Shown: positions 1 to 9,369 of the stretch, in pieces | How the letters are laid out: every line of letters begins with the position of its first letter | How positions within the stretch are numbered: position 1 is the stretch's first letter | Origin: Rodentolepis nana | Lineage: Eukaryota; Platyhelminthes; Cestoda; Cyclophyllidea; Hymenolepididae | Direction of reading: 5' to 3' | Length of the DNA: 16,334 bases | Assembly: GCA_900617975.1 (NCBI GenBank) | Contig: UZAE01012201.1 | Coordinates: 1-16,334 of the forward strand | Program-made: the position numbers and the translations under genes | Notes under the pieces: model-generated | Told to the model about the DNA's origin: nothing | What the model saw: the letters and a program-made list of their open reading frames with translations, nothing else | Database searches by the model: none

Positions 1-54
1 TGCTTGCGTCAACAATAGCAAATTTTGTAGTTTGGTAAAACATAATTGCAGGTT

Positions 55-135
55 GCTTATTGAAAGCGGATTGGCTGAGAGGCAACTGCACGCACCACTG
101 AACTTCATCTCTTACACATTCAGCAAACATAGCAA
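55..135. promoter_or_regulatory. Conserved non-coding block with inverted CCAAT motif
   Basis: This stretch and 9862-9935 are among the best-preserved non-coding stretches shared by blocks A and B. Both keep GCGGATTGGCTG, the reverse complement of an AGCCAATC-type CCAAT (NF-Y) core, followed by a conserved CACATTCAGCA. Conservation above the surrounding sequence suggests function, but no transcript start can be placed next to it. A regulatory role is an inference. Confidence 0.25.
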
Positions 136-295
136 ATATCGCATTAGTATAAGTTACATATTTTCCATATTTTCTGTCTTATGGCAAATAAGACATTTTT
201 AAATATAGCAAACAGATGTGGTTAAATTTCGCTGAAAAAGTTTAAATTCTTTTTAAAATATAGACAGCGTAGATAAATTTACTTGCGTTAAATAT

Positions 296-611
296 TTATT
301 TATTTATTTCAAATGGCAGGCATTTTGATAGCTATCATTAGTCATTGGGCTGACTTCAGGCTTCACAGAGGGACGATTCATCAAAGGAGGTGGGGAACAG
401 AAGAGCGATTCACGGATGTAAAAAAGGCAGACAGACAAAAAGGTGGAGAAAAAGGTAAGATGAGTACTGTGTAAGGGTCGAATCTGGCAAGCAGTCGGGC
501 CATGGTAGTTTGAAGTCAGAAGTCAACTGCCGGTTAATAGACTTTTTGCCGTATGAGAATACGTTGCCCAGGGTGCACCACGTGGAGGTAAGTCTATAGC
601 ACACCCCAACA
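296..611 (-). mobile_element. Short non-autonomous retroelement, copy 1
   Basis: Read on the minus strand, the element starts near 607 with GGGGTGTGC and a conserved module (CTTACCTCCACGTGGTGCAC), and ends near 296-311 in an AAATAAATAAAT tail. A 5'-defined end plus an (AAAT)n tail is typical of LINE-mobilised elements. The octamer TTAAATAT occurs at 288-295 and 612-619, a plausible but short target-site duplication. The equivalent place in block B (about 10090-10105) lacks the element, so it inserted after the duplication, or was lost from B. A 64-codon minus-strand open frame inside it (410-604) is probably incidental. Its sister copy is at 7806-8121. Confidence 0.7.
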
Positions 612-960
612 TTAAATATAATTATTTGGGTTGTTATTCTGCATATTTAGTGTCTGTACATCAAATTTAACAGGCAGCCGTAAATTTCTTTTCATTTTTA
701 TTTACACCCAAGATGACAGTCATTTTTATCGATAAAAGTTGCATGCTGTAAAACGATGTGGTCCGAAAGATCTATCACTGCAAAAAATGTTGACGCATTT
801 TGAATTTAAACTTTATTTGTAAATATTTGCAACAACCCAAGAATGATTATATGAATGGTACAGTGCAATTAATATTTTGCTTGACATTACTTAGAAATCG
901 CCGAGACAGGTTCTAACTTGATTGAAAAGACTCCCAGAACTAACAAAGCTACTAGAATTC

Positions 961-1013
961 TACGCAGATTAAGCGCGTTAAGGTCAAATGATATATACTA
1001 CCGTTTCGAGCCC
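961..1013 (+). ncRNA. tRNA-like segment with A-box and B-box motifs (possible SINE head)
   Basis: TACGCAGATTAAGCGCG (961-977) resembles the D-arm/A-box part of a tRNA. GTTTCGAGCCC (1003-1013) matches the RNA polymerase III B-box consensus GGTTCGANNCC at all but one position. The spacing is suitable for an internal polymerase III promoter. The same pair recurs at 15802-15855 in the third block, while block B keeps only the B-box (10378-10388). I cannot fold a full cloverleaf, so this is a tRNA-derived relic rather than a tRNA gene. Confidence 0.4.
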
Positions 1014-1485
1014 ATCGATTTTCTGGTTCATCTATGCTAAATTAAGCAAGCAAGTTGCCACTGCAAAATATGCAAAAGTGTAGTATGGGTAGTTCTTGGA
1101 TTAAAATAAAATCTTAATTTTGAGAAATAATTTTCCCGGTTGCATTGTTATAATTTACCTGTGCCAATATATTGATCAGTTATCGATTCCAACCGACCTA
1201 GAGAAAATGCAGATATAATCCATTTTAAAGTGGCATTGCCTTAGAACTTGGCAAAGGAGCTTTCAAAGCAGCTTACGTATTCAAGGATATCAAATTGGTG
1301 TCTCCAAGCTGCTCAAAATGCTCAGAATCCTTGCTTTTATTCATGGAGACGAGATACCTGAGAGCCTCCATGCACGCCAAAATATCAATAAATGTATCAA
1401 AGTATTACCGGTTAATTCTTGGTCTTTAATTAAAAATCGATTATGAATAGGTATCTCTGGCAAAGTAACATAAAGGCAATCTCAC

Positions 1486-1694
1486 CATGACGAAATTGCT
1501 CCTCCATGCCGGATAGTGATTCTTGTTTCCTTTCCGAAATTGCGCAAAAGAGTTCTGCGTTGCCCTTTGATGGATGCGGTGTAAAGGAGTCCGGCCTTCT
1601 GGTTTTGAATGGTTGGGGAAACTGATCAATCACCATAACAATAGAGAACAGGGCTTGGGCCAGATGCATACGAACAAGCCATTCGAAGTAAATG
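1486..1694 (-). CDS. Possible internal exon, unrecognised protein
   Basis: A minus-strand stretch clearly richer in G+C than its surroundings stays open for about 69 codons. It is bordered by AG before 1694 (ATTGAG) and by CATG followed by GTGAGA after 1486, an acceptable donor. The peptide begins with a hydrophobic helix-like part (MHLAQALFSIVMVIDQF) and continues into a polar part with PSKGNAELFCAISERKQESL and LSGMEEQFRHG. As an exon it would enter in phase 2 and leave in phase 1. No neighbouring exon, start codon or family could be identified, and no copy is visible in block B. It may be a lone fragment of a duplicated or retrocopied gene. The plus-strand frame over it (1574-1828) has no splice support. 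Confidence 0.35.
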
Positions 1695-1699
1695 CTCAA

Positions 1700-2390
1700 T
1701 TCATATGCTTGTGTTTTTTATGCGCTTACTCTTTATGCACGTCAAACGTCAATAATCTTGAATGGCTTATTACGGTGCTTGGAATGGCAACAAACCAAAT
1801 TAAAGCAGTAGAATTTGCTTTCAGGTGAAATTGAACAACAGTCTCAAGGGAGCCCATTTCGTTCCATTGTCACTAACAGATTGTCACTTTATTTCATCTA
1901 TGGAACAAATTACAAAATGGTGTTGGCAATGAGTTAAAATAATGCAAAGTCATTAACTGGAATCTCAACGCAAATTTACCTTACAATTCAACTTAACTAT
2001 TCATCCTTCGATGAAAATTGCAAATTGTGCCTGACACTTCATAAGAGAAATTCATTATTGCAAAAAAGTAATTGATACAAAAAATAAGGTCCTATAATGA
2101 GATTTTAGCCCTTTGCAATCTTTCCAAAGATGGTATGAGATCCTTCAAACGTATTTAAAAGGTGTTGATTCAAGTATTCGTGTCCAATCGAATACTCTTT
2201 AAACAGTTGCTTCGAAGAGAAAAATCATCAATGATTAACATGAGTTTGACATTTAAAAATTCCACGTTGTCATTTCATACACTTTTTCATTGACTGGCTA
2301 AAAATTGCAAGCTGTGACTAGTTGAAATTCAAGTAAATCGCCGTTGCAAAGCTTTGAGATTGCGGGGCACACCATCTCATGCATTCAGAC
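1700..2390. other. No gene seen
   Basis: AT-rich sequence with frequent stops in all frames. I found neither paired splice sites around an open frame nor a repeat with recognisable ends. Confidence 0.5.
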
Positions 2391-2394
2391 CATT

Positions 2395-2530
2395 ATTGAG
2401 GGGATCGGCCGTGCGGTTAACATCAAAACCAGTGACCAATCAGAAGCCTCCGTTTGTTTAAACTAAATTCACAATTTTGCTTATGACTAATCTTTCAGCG
2501 TGCAATAATACATGTATATGCAAATGTAAA
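2395..2530. repeat. Three-copy short segment, copy 1
   Basis: The sequence around CAGTGACCAATCAGAAGCC, then GTTTGTTTAAAC and an AATC-containing stretch, recurs at 12620-12770 (CAGTGACCAACCAGTAGCC) and more loosely at 8805-8930 (CAACCAGAAACCAATAAG). Copy 1 is not at the position equivalent to the block B copy: it lies before the 3059/11698 anchor, while the B copy lies between the 12271 and 13003 anchors. So it moved or was rearranged separately from the large duplication. It contains a CCAATCA motif. No terminal repeats or target-site duplication were found. Confidence 0.45.
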
Positions 2531-4059
2531 CAAACAGAAATAGAAAAGAAACACAGCTTAATAGCAGCCACAAAGTACTTATTTTCACCACATAGAGGAT
2601 CCTGATGCATACATTCTCTACAGTGAAACAAGAACAATCCCTGGACTTCTACTGTTTTCAAGCGACATCGCGAAGCCCAAATAACGTCAAAACATTCGAC
2701 GATTCTGTAATTGATCATAATCTAGTCAGCGCTAGTATTATTATTAATCCCAAATGCTTGATACCTACAATATCAACCAAACTATCATGGAAATTGAAGA
2801 TGGCCACTGGACCTAAATTCATAAAACTTGTAAGTCGCATCAGCTTCTACGAGCTTCCAGTCAAACTTTGAAGCAATGTTTCCATTAACATTATTAGAAT
2901 TTCAAATGAATTGATTATCCGTGTTAAGACTAAACACAGCGGATTGCTCATGTTTCAAAACCATGCAAAAATCTAACGAAAGCGAAAAATCATTTGTTTA
3001 CGCTTATTTTGCAGCAATTCTCAATTCCTTTTACTAAAAATGTTGCATTCTCCAATTATTAGTGAATCACAAGGGAAACATGATCACAAGATGATTTTGA
3101 TTTGAAGAAAATGCAGCGTTTAAACGTTAGTTTATGCATATCAGTATCCGGTTCGGTTAAAATGAATGAAGCGTTCCAAGTTTAGGAAAATTATTTGACA
3201 TATGGTTTAAGATTCACAAAGTAACCCCGTTTTACTTTATCTTCATTTTGATTTTTTGACTCTGATGGAAGGTATTCTGTAGAATCAATCCTCTAACATT
3301 CCGAATTTCATTAAATGATAGTTTGAAAGACGAAGTGAACTAGAGAAAGTGAGGTGTCTAATAGAAATAATATGATGACACATCCCCGTTTTGAGTTGGG
3401 CTAGAAACGAAGACTTGAGAGGTACCCAGATATGATTTTTCTGAAGGTTTTGCTGGATAAAAGAGTTTAGGATGTATTTGCAGCAAACAACATGTGGGCA
3501 TATGGCTTTTTTGAAAAAAGTAGTTTCTTAGAATACTAGATTCCGATATTTATTGATAAACGGTGCTGATATAAGATTTGACAAACATTTTTTAACAAAA
3601 CCTGAAATGGTGATCCGAAGGCTTTGTTACCATGCATATATTTGCTTCCATTCTTAATGTCGAAACTCAATTTCAATTTTCATCACCCTCTTACCACGCA
3701 CATTGGTTTGTCTCTTAAATATTGAATTAAAAATACTTAATTTTAATCTTAGCTACCTCGATTGTTACAGCGGCTTTTGTTAACATCTGTGTATCTTCGA
3801 CAAGCTTCATAAGTAAAACACGACGGAAAGTTGCGTAAATGGAAAAAAAACTTATTATTTCAATATATATTTATGCTCAAGACTTTTGGGCAGATTGAGC
3901 ATTAACAAATAAACAATTTTGTTTAAATAATGGTTTATGACAATAATTCTAGAGTTAATTCTGCATAAATATTAAGCTTTTGGTAGACAATAAAGCGCGA
4001 ATAAAGACATGATAATGAATCGTTTAAGAAGTCTATTATCGTTTCTCTGATCACTGCAA
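2531..4059. other. Non-coding flank downstream of the broken gene copy
   Basis: From about 3059 this stretch is the counterpart of 11698-13120 in block B, aligned through several short identical runs. It lies downstream of the minus-strand gene in both blocks. Open frames here are not conserved between the blocks: the plus frame 2605-2871 and minus frame 2458-2718 have no partner, and the 95-codon minus frame at 11938-12225 has no open equivalent at 3240-3500. I see nothing coding. Confidence 0.5.
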
Positions 4060-6245
4060 TTATTTGAGAATCCATTGTGTGATTCCGAGAAGAACTGAAT
4101 TATGTAAATAAAGAAATTGATTTGGTGGGTAATTAAAAAATTGGCAATGGATAATTGAAAGTGACTGCAAAACGAGTAACTTGCATGTAAATAAGCATGC
4201 GGTTGAGCCTGTGCTTTATACATAAATAAATAATTGGAAGATAGCGTAGTTTTGGACGAATGTGAACTAATTTTATTTGAATTGTGTTAGAAACTAAATA
4301 CTTGCTAAATATGTGAATTAAGTAATCAATATATATGATGAAAGATTTTTAAAGTTTAAAAATGGTGTTCAGGCATTGTGTATTATTCGTCTAATGGTAA
4401 TAGGCCCTTAAAGACCAAAGATAATTTCTAAAATCGTAGACTCAGCTCAGAAATCAATTAGTTAGTTGTCGAATTATCATCTCTGAACGGATACAAATAC
4501 GGTCTTACCAGCACTGTTAGTCGTGGAAATGATGATGCTCTCAGAAAGTGCCAAGCTTCCAAGGTTCAACTGATGATTCTTACTGTTACGAATCGTTACG
4601 ATTATAGTTTTATTTTATCCTAAATATTAAACAACAATGTTCAATAAAAATCACTGGATCATTTAATTTAATCTTACTTTATATTTTGTTTCTAAACTGA
4701 TGGGTTTAAATATTCAGGTTTAAAATAATTCAAAATGAAATATAAATGGAAAATTATTATTTTAAGAAGTAGACAATGATTTATAAGTACAAAAGTCGTT
4801 TTGGTAGATTGTACCACTATTCAAGCTAATTTAACACTTTCGTCTTTAGGGAAACTCCAATCAACGTTTCATGCAATCGTCTCTATTAGTCAATATATAT
4901 TCTCAGAGTTTGTCCTTTAATTTGGAATGCTTTAAATGTTAGTTTATAAAAAAATTAAATTAATATTTTTCGAGCAACACACGTGTTGTTGTAAAATTAG
5001 TAGCATATTGTATTTGTAAACATAAAATAGGATTGTCAATTAATATGGAAAAGTAATGCAATGGAAAGATTGAAACCCACTTTTGCATTTTTCTACATCA
5101 ATGGAAGGGCCTGAAACGTTCAGATATCTTTAGTTTCAAGGTAGATCAAACAAGAACTAAATTTCACTTTCAGGGGAGGTAATACCTTGCAGCATCCAGT
5201 AGACAAAATCCTTATTTTGGACTTTTCACTTTCAATGAAAAAAATGGTGCTATGTTCCTCTCCACCTCGTTTATATTCAAAGTTGAATTTAAGTTGGTCT
5301 TTTTCCGTTTTTACGGTTAGGTTCTCTGTCGATTTAAGAAAAAATTGAAAAAAAAACTAGCCTTAATTGCAATTCAGCATTTTTACCACAATTTATAATG
5401 CTTCTCTTTGTACTCGAAATCATCCCCTGCCAAGAACATAGCAATTTGCTCTCCTCGTACAAATGGACGTTTAATTAGTTAAATGCAATTTAGTTAATAT
5501 TGAAAATAATAATTATTATTGAAAAATTTTGCATTAATCAAAACCGAATCACACATTTCTGTTGCAAACAAATGAATAGATTTTTTAATCTTTTTGAAAA
5601 ATATACTTACCTCCGAATTTAAATTTAATCCCTTTACAGAAAACCTAATATTGACATAACGATTTTCTCTTGCAAATCGAGCAAAAGGAAATGAATTTTG
5701 TGACATCAATTGGCCTAAAAGTGATGAATTATGTATTTTTAAGTTATTAATAAAAACGCATTATATACTTTTCTGAATAAGCGATTAATTAAAGGTTAAT
5801 CTAGTTCGGTTCAGAAGGTCTGAATTCGCACTTTGGGGCAATTGTCACAGTGTAATAGCACTTGATTCCAGCGACAACCAGTGTTTTGAAACCAGCAGCG
5901 TTATTGATTGTAATATTGACATATCCTATAAAAGGCCGACGATTAGAAGTTTCGAGGGTTAACTGAAATTTCTACCAGATGCGTTATTTCAGGATTGCCC
6001 AATCATTTTGCCTCCCATAATGCAAGAGTCATTTTCAATCGAAATGGAACTTTCATCTGCAGTCACTTTCTATAAGTGGAAATAAATTAAAAAAAACAGT
6101 AATAAACAATATTATACTTCCAAATCTCCCACATAAAATCGTAAGGGCTCTGTTTTGCCACTTGGTGTTGTGACGAGTCGTGAACATAGTACGTCTGACA
6201 ATTCTGAACACTCCTTTACATAAAAGTTAAAAGAATGAAGAACAT
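4060..6245 (-). pseudogene. Broken paralogue of the nine-exon secreted-protein gene
   Basis: Exon-by-exon counterpart of the gene at 13121-15025. Recognisable exons (minus strand): 6118-6245, 5976-6069, about 5805-5925, 5611-5714, 5186-5323, 5081-5127, an eroded micro-exon near 4970-5010, 4509-4539, and 4060-4094 with stop TAA at 4062-4060. Protein-level matches are clear, for example TLVVAG and APKCEF in exon 3, SFPFAR and FSVKGL in exon 4, and VLLGITQWILK at the end. Damage seen: a 25-nt deletion in exon 1 that puts the ATG at 6245 out of frame with the mature part; an in-frame TGA at 5991-5989 in exon 2; loss of the exon 3 donor (GGTTAG in the sister, AACTAG here) creating TAG at 5803-5801; a 1-nt deletion in exon 5 and another in exon 6; and loss of both borders of micro-exon 7. 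Splice sites of exons 2, 4 and 8 and the final exon remain good. A rescued shorter product from another start cannot be excluded but is unlikely. Confidence 0.8.
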
Positions 6246-6439
6246 TTACAATTTCGTGTTTCAATGTTTGTCTTATTATTATATGTACCGATTCTATCCA
6301 TCCATATTGCACCATAAAATTGATTGACAAGATCCATTGAATCAACTGATTTAAACCTTTTAATTGGTGTTTAAAAAGCAATTTCACCAAAGTCTATGGC
6401 TTACTTTTATCACCTTAATTAGGATCGAGAATGGAATAA

Positions 6440-7790
6440 ATTTTTTTCAATTCGATATTGAATGTAACTATTCATCCAGTAAAGGAAACTCGATACCGAC
6501 GAGACGAAATCAATCCGATTACGTCATGTAACTGTCCACTACCTCACCTTGATCAAGTTGCCATAAAATGTTTGACTTTTAGAATGTAATTAGCAAGGTC
6601 GCGGATGCTTTATTGATCGGCATCAATGACTGTTTATCATTAACATGGTCTCAGGTCATAGAATTAACTATTAAGACCAAATGTCTCAAACACTGAATAC
6701 ACCATCACGAAATGTCTCTTTGCTTGAAAGAGCCTTTGTGTGCTGATGATGATATAATAGTCATCCACAAATGTTTTTAATTCTCATATTGAAATGGATG
6801 AAATTAAGAACTTTCTTTAAATGGGACAAATGAGCACCCGTTTAGAAATTTGATAAAAATTGGTTTAGGAAAATCTTACAAATGGAAGTCTTTCAAATTG
6901 AATTGTCACCATACTAATGACCTCTCGTCTTACAGAAGTTATTAGTTGCCATATTTGATACTTGCACTCTTTCTGATTAGCTCGACGAAATTTCTATTTT
7001 GTTTGAAACGCCAAAAGACTGAAATATGATTGCAAAAGATAATTTTCTCGTAGATAATACTCTCAGTCATTCTTTACGAACTCATGAGGTTGGATATGGC
7101 ACATGTTCTTATCTGAGATGAGAACCGTTGAAACTATTTTGATATTTTGACGGAACTCAAATTTGGCTCAACTTGACCACTTATCTTTGTTACCTATCTT
7201 GATTGTCCAAACAAATTTAGTCTGGGCTTGAAAAGTCTCAGAATAGCGAACGAAGTTTTACTAACCGCTTTATTCCCTTCATAAATATACCATTCTGAGC
7301 TTTACTTATTACGGTATTTTACCTTCGTAGCTGATTAAAGTTGATCTTTGTCTTAATAGAAAATATAAAAGGAATATTTAACGATTAACATATCTAAAGG
7401 ATATGAAGAGAGATAATTCTCAATACAACAACAAACACGACGAGCATTTCATTTCTTTGAACAATTTCCCTCTAATTTGTTTTTTTAATAAATGCAATAA
7501 AAATGCAATGGAAAAAGCAAAATTTAAAAGAGAAATATGAACAGCAAATTCATTCAGGTATATATAATGGCGTAAATGCGTGAAAGAAGGCGGTTATTTT
7601 GTCACAACAAATGATTCCATTGCTAGCAACAAGGAAGTGAGGTTGATTGTACCTATTTCCACAACAACCTCATCATAGTGGCAAACTTGAAATTCACGGA
7701 ATTGTTCAATGTAAAGGTTACTACAAACGAAAGGAAACAAGGTTAGAACATTTGGTCGATTGCAGAAATTTTCGCATTTTCTTTACAACA
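6440..7790. other. Unique spacer, no gene seen
   Basis: This stretch follows the end of A/B homology and has no counterpart after 15190. It is AT-rich, stop-dense in all frames, and shows no convincing exon or repeat ends. The plus-strand frame that starts at 7647 runs into the retroelement at 7806 and is probably incidental. Confidence 0.45.
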
Positions 7791-7805
7791 GACTTGCCTC
7801 CAATT
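7791..7805. repeat. Probable target-site duplication, left copy
   Basis: GACTTGCCTCCAATT here resembles GACTTGGCACAAATT at 8122-8136, immediately beyond the 5' end of the element. The six-base core GACTTG is identical and the rest is diverged. A long, decayed duplication of this kind fits LINE-type target-primed insertion. Confidence 0.45.
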
Positions 7806-8121
7806 TATTTATTTATATCAAATGGCAGACGTTTGATGGTTACTATTTGCCCTTTAGTTGACTTCATGCTTCACAGAGGGGAAGGAACATCAAAATTAAA
7901 AATGTTCGTGATGGGGTGGGGGGTTGGGGAACAGAAGAGTGTTTCAAAGTCGAAGGTAGAAAAAAGGTGAGGTGAGTACCGTTAAATTAGTCGAATATGA
8001 CATACAGTGGGGTGATGGTAGTTTGAAGTCAGAAGTCATCTGCCGAGTGATTGACTTTTTTGCTGTATGAGTATACGTTACCCAGGGTGCACCACGTGGA
8101 GGTCAGTCTATCGCACACCCC
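7806..8121 (-). mobile_element. Short non-autonomous retroelement, copy 2
   Basis: Sister of the element at 296-611, in the same orientation. The minus strand starts with GGGGTGTGCGATAGACTGAC and the CCACGTGGTGCACCCTGGGT module, and ends near 7806-7820 with an ATAAATAAATAAATT tail. Shared internal runs include TTTGAAGTCAGAAGTCA, TTCACAGAGGG and GGGGAACAGAAGAG (plus-strand spelling). The central part differs by many substitutions and small indels, so the two copies are old or came from different source elements. It lies in the spacer between blocks A and B. Confidence 0.7.
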
Positions 8122-8136
8122 GACTTGGCACAAATT

Positions 8137-8460
8137 ATTTTGTACTACTTTTACGCATTCAGTAAGAGTAGACAAGATCCTGAATGGTATGATAATATTA
8201 ACCAGAAAATAAAATCAAGCGTCTTCTCTATTAAATGTAACCGTAAAATCGCATTTAATAAGTATTGGCACGTTTCAATTCTAATTTTTGGCAATTCTTC
8301 ATGATCAAAGTTAACTGATTCGCAGCTTGAAAAATTCAATGAAATACAATTTGCAAATAATCAACTTCCATTCTAAAATGTTTCTTTCTGCTTTCATATT
8401 CAGATGTCCTTCCAGTCTTTGGTGGAGTGTAAAAAATGCACAAATTTTAGTTATCATGGA
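8137..8460. other. No gene seen
   Basis: Non-coding by eye. A 62-codon minus-strand frame (8151-8339) has no splice borders, composition change or duplicate to support it. Confidence 0.4.
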
Positions 8461-8461
8461 A

Positions 8462-8617
8462 TCATCTTGACACAATGACCACATCTCTCTCTAAACAGTT
8501 CCAGTTAATGGTTCCATACTTGTCTCCTTCTATTTCAACCAAATTAAATCCCTCTTGATGCTCCATAACATCTTTTGGAATGAAACGGAGATCAATAAGA
8601 CGTCTGGCTTGTTGCAC
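8462..8617 (-). CDS. Possible terminal exon, unrecognised protein
   Basis: After a TTCTTATAG acceptor on the minus strand, one frame runs 51 codons to a TGA at 8464-8462. The peptide looks natural, with fragments ARRLIDLRFIPKDVMEHQEG, NLVEIEGDKYGTINWNCLE and RDVVIVSR: mixed charged and hydrophobic residues and few rare codons. The frame needs two bases from the preceding exon. The nearest upstream donor (CAGCTTG before GTAAGT, about 8722) would give a TGA at the junction in this frame, so the partner exon is either elsewhere or broken. The alternative frame that does join cleanly there is also open but looks less natural. No family recognised. Part of its pattern (IEG, then K, G, I and W) faintly recalls exon 5 of the secreted-protein gene, which may be chance. 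Confidence 0.4.
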   Translation of the reverse strand: MQQARRLIDLRFIPKDVMEHQEGFNLVEIEGDKYGTINWNCLERDVVIVSR

Positions 8618-8721
8618 TCTATAAGAACATTATTTCTTTTCCGATAAGTAAATTCATTACATCTTACCACTTAATTACTATTATGCTGTTTATAGATCGT
8701 CATTGTTCTATTGGACGACTT

Positions 8722-9150
8722 ACCAAGCTGTGTCTCGTTGAGCTTCACCAAAATTACGCTTTGTCAAGTGCATTCGACTGGGGGTTGGTAGATACGACCG
8801 TGCTACTCCGCGTATGAGCGACCGTACAACCAGAAACCAATAAGTAACTAATCCGACATTCAGATTATGAATAAGCTTCCGGCGTACGCACTATACTTAC
8901 AATATCAATTACGATTAGACGTGTTCCTCGTAATGCGTACGCTTCTTCTACCCCTTTAGGCAGTGCAATTACTTTCGTAGTAGTGCACGGTAAGATCTTT
9001 AAATGTGTTTCTATTATGGGTTACGGATGACTTCATGGTTATTTCGTAATATGTCACTTTAAGTTCACCATTTACATCATCCGGAAACGACGTGGGAGAC
9101 ATAATTCCCTCTCGTCCTTTTATTTTGTTGATCTTAGACACTTTATTCAT
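8722..9150 (-). other. Coding-like area of uncertain structure
   Basis: This minus-strand area is richer in CpG than its surroundings and carries overlapping open stretches. One starts with ATG at 9150 and ends with TAA at 8956 (64 codons, containing PTSFPDDVNGELKVTYYEIT). A second frame overlaps it near 8965 and continues as ALPKGVEEAYALRGTRLIVI. A third ends at the GTAAGT near 8722 with RNFGEAQRDTAW. The first frame has spacing similar to exon 3 of the secreted-protein gene (G-x(4)-T-x-Y start, TV-x-Y/F and Cys at the end), and the second recalls exon 4. This could be a highly diverged, frameshifted, intron-poor relative, but similarity is at the edge of what eye alignment can support. Confidence 0.25.
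8805..8930. repeat. Three-copy short segment, copy 2
   Basis: The most divergent member of the set at 2395-2530 and 12620-12770. The minus strand here, GGAAGCTTATTCATAATC followed by GTCGGATTAG, aligns with GGAGCTTAATCATTATC and GTGGATTAG in the 12.7-kb copy. Here the segment lies inside a coding-like area, so the other two copies may be eroded fragments of it. Confidence 0.4.
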
Positions 9151-9369
9151 CCTTCATTCACTCAATCTTTCATTGCACATATCTTCCTGTGTACACAGGC
9201 TGACGACTCGTTATGAGTCCCAGTGTGCGAACGCAAATTCGCGTCCATTATATCTCGAGTCATCATTGGTTCATTTTGTCACACTTTCAAGCACTCAGGT
9301 AATCAATCGCTCAATTACTTTTGGCTTCAACTACAAATGGCGCGAAAATAAATATATGTTGTAATTGTA

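Larger units (their letters stand above)
1..6440 (+). repeat. Segmental duplication, block A
   Basis: This block is a diverged direct copy of about 9815-15190. Matching anchors found by eye are 1-130 with 9815-9935 (shared core GCGGATTGGCTG), 620-720 with 10100-10215, 3059 with 11698 (TTAGTGAATCACA), 3561 with 12271 (CGGTGCTGATATAAGA identical), 3931 with 13003 (TGGTTTATGACA identical), the whole gene region 4060-6245 with 13121-15025, and 6395 with about 15155. Offsets range from about 8,640 to 9,815, so large indels separate the copies. The block contains a broken gene copy, one short retroelement insertion and a coding-like island at 1486-1694 that I cannot find in block B. The left end may lie outside the window. 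Confidence 0.8.

Noticed and set aside
460..500. B-box-like ATTCGACCC inside the short retroelement
   Set aside because: There is no A-box at a usable distance and the second copy does not keep the motif, so a tRNA-derived origin for this element is not supported.
410..604. 64-codon minus-strand open frame
   Set aside because: It lies entirely inside the short retroelement, and its sister copy at 7806-8121 does not keep the same frame open.
3972..4223. 83-codon minus-strand open frame
   Set aside because: It overlaps the terminal exon region of the broken gene copy in a different frame. The frame supported by both copies is the one ending in VLLGITQWILK.
4970..4995. CACGTG palindrome (E-box) within ACACGTGT
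   Set aside because: It lies in the eroded micro-exon 7 of the broken copy and is absent from the intact copy, so mutation of the exon border explains it.
7647..7970. 107-codon plus-strand open frame
   Set aside because: It spans the junction of unique DNA and the retroelement, antisense to the element. Its low-complexity end and mixed origin make a gene unlikely.
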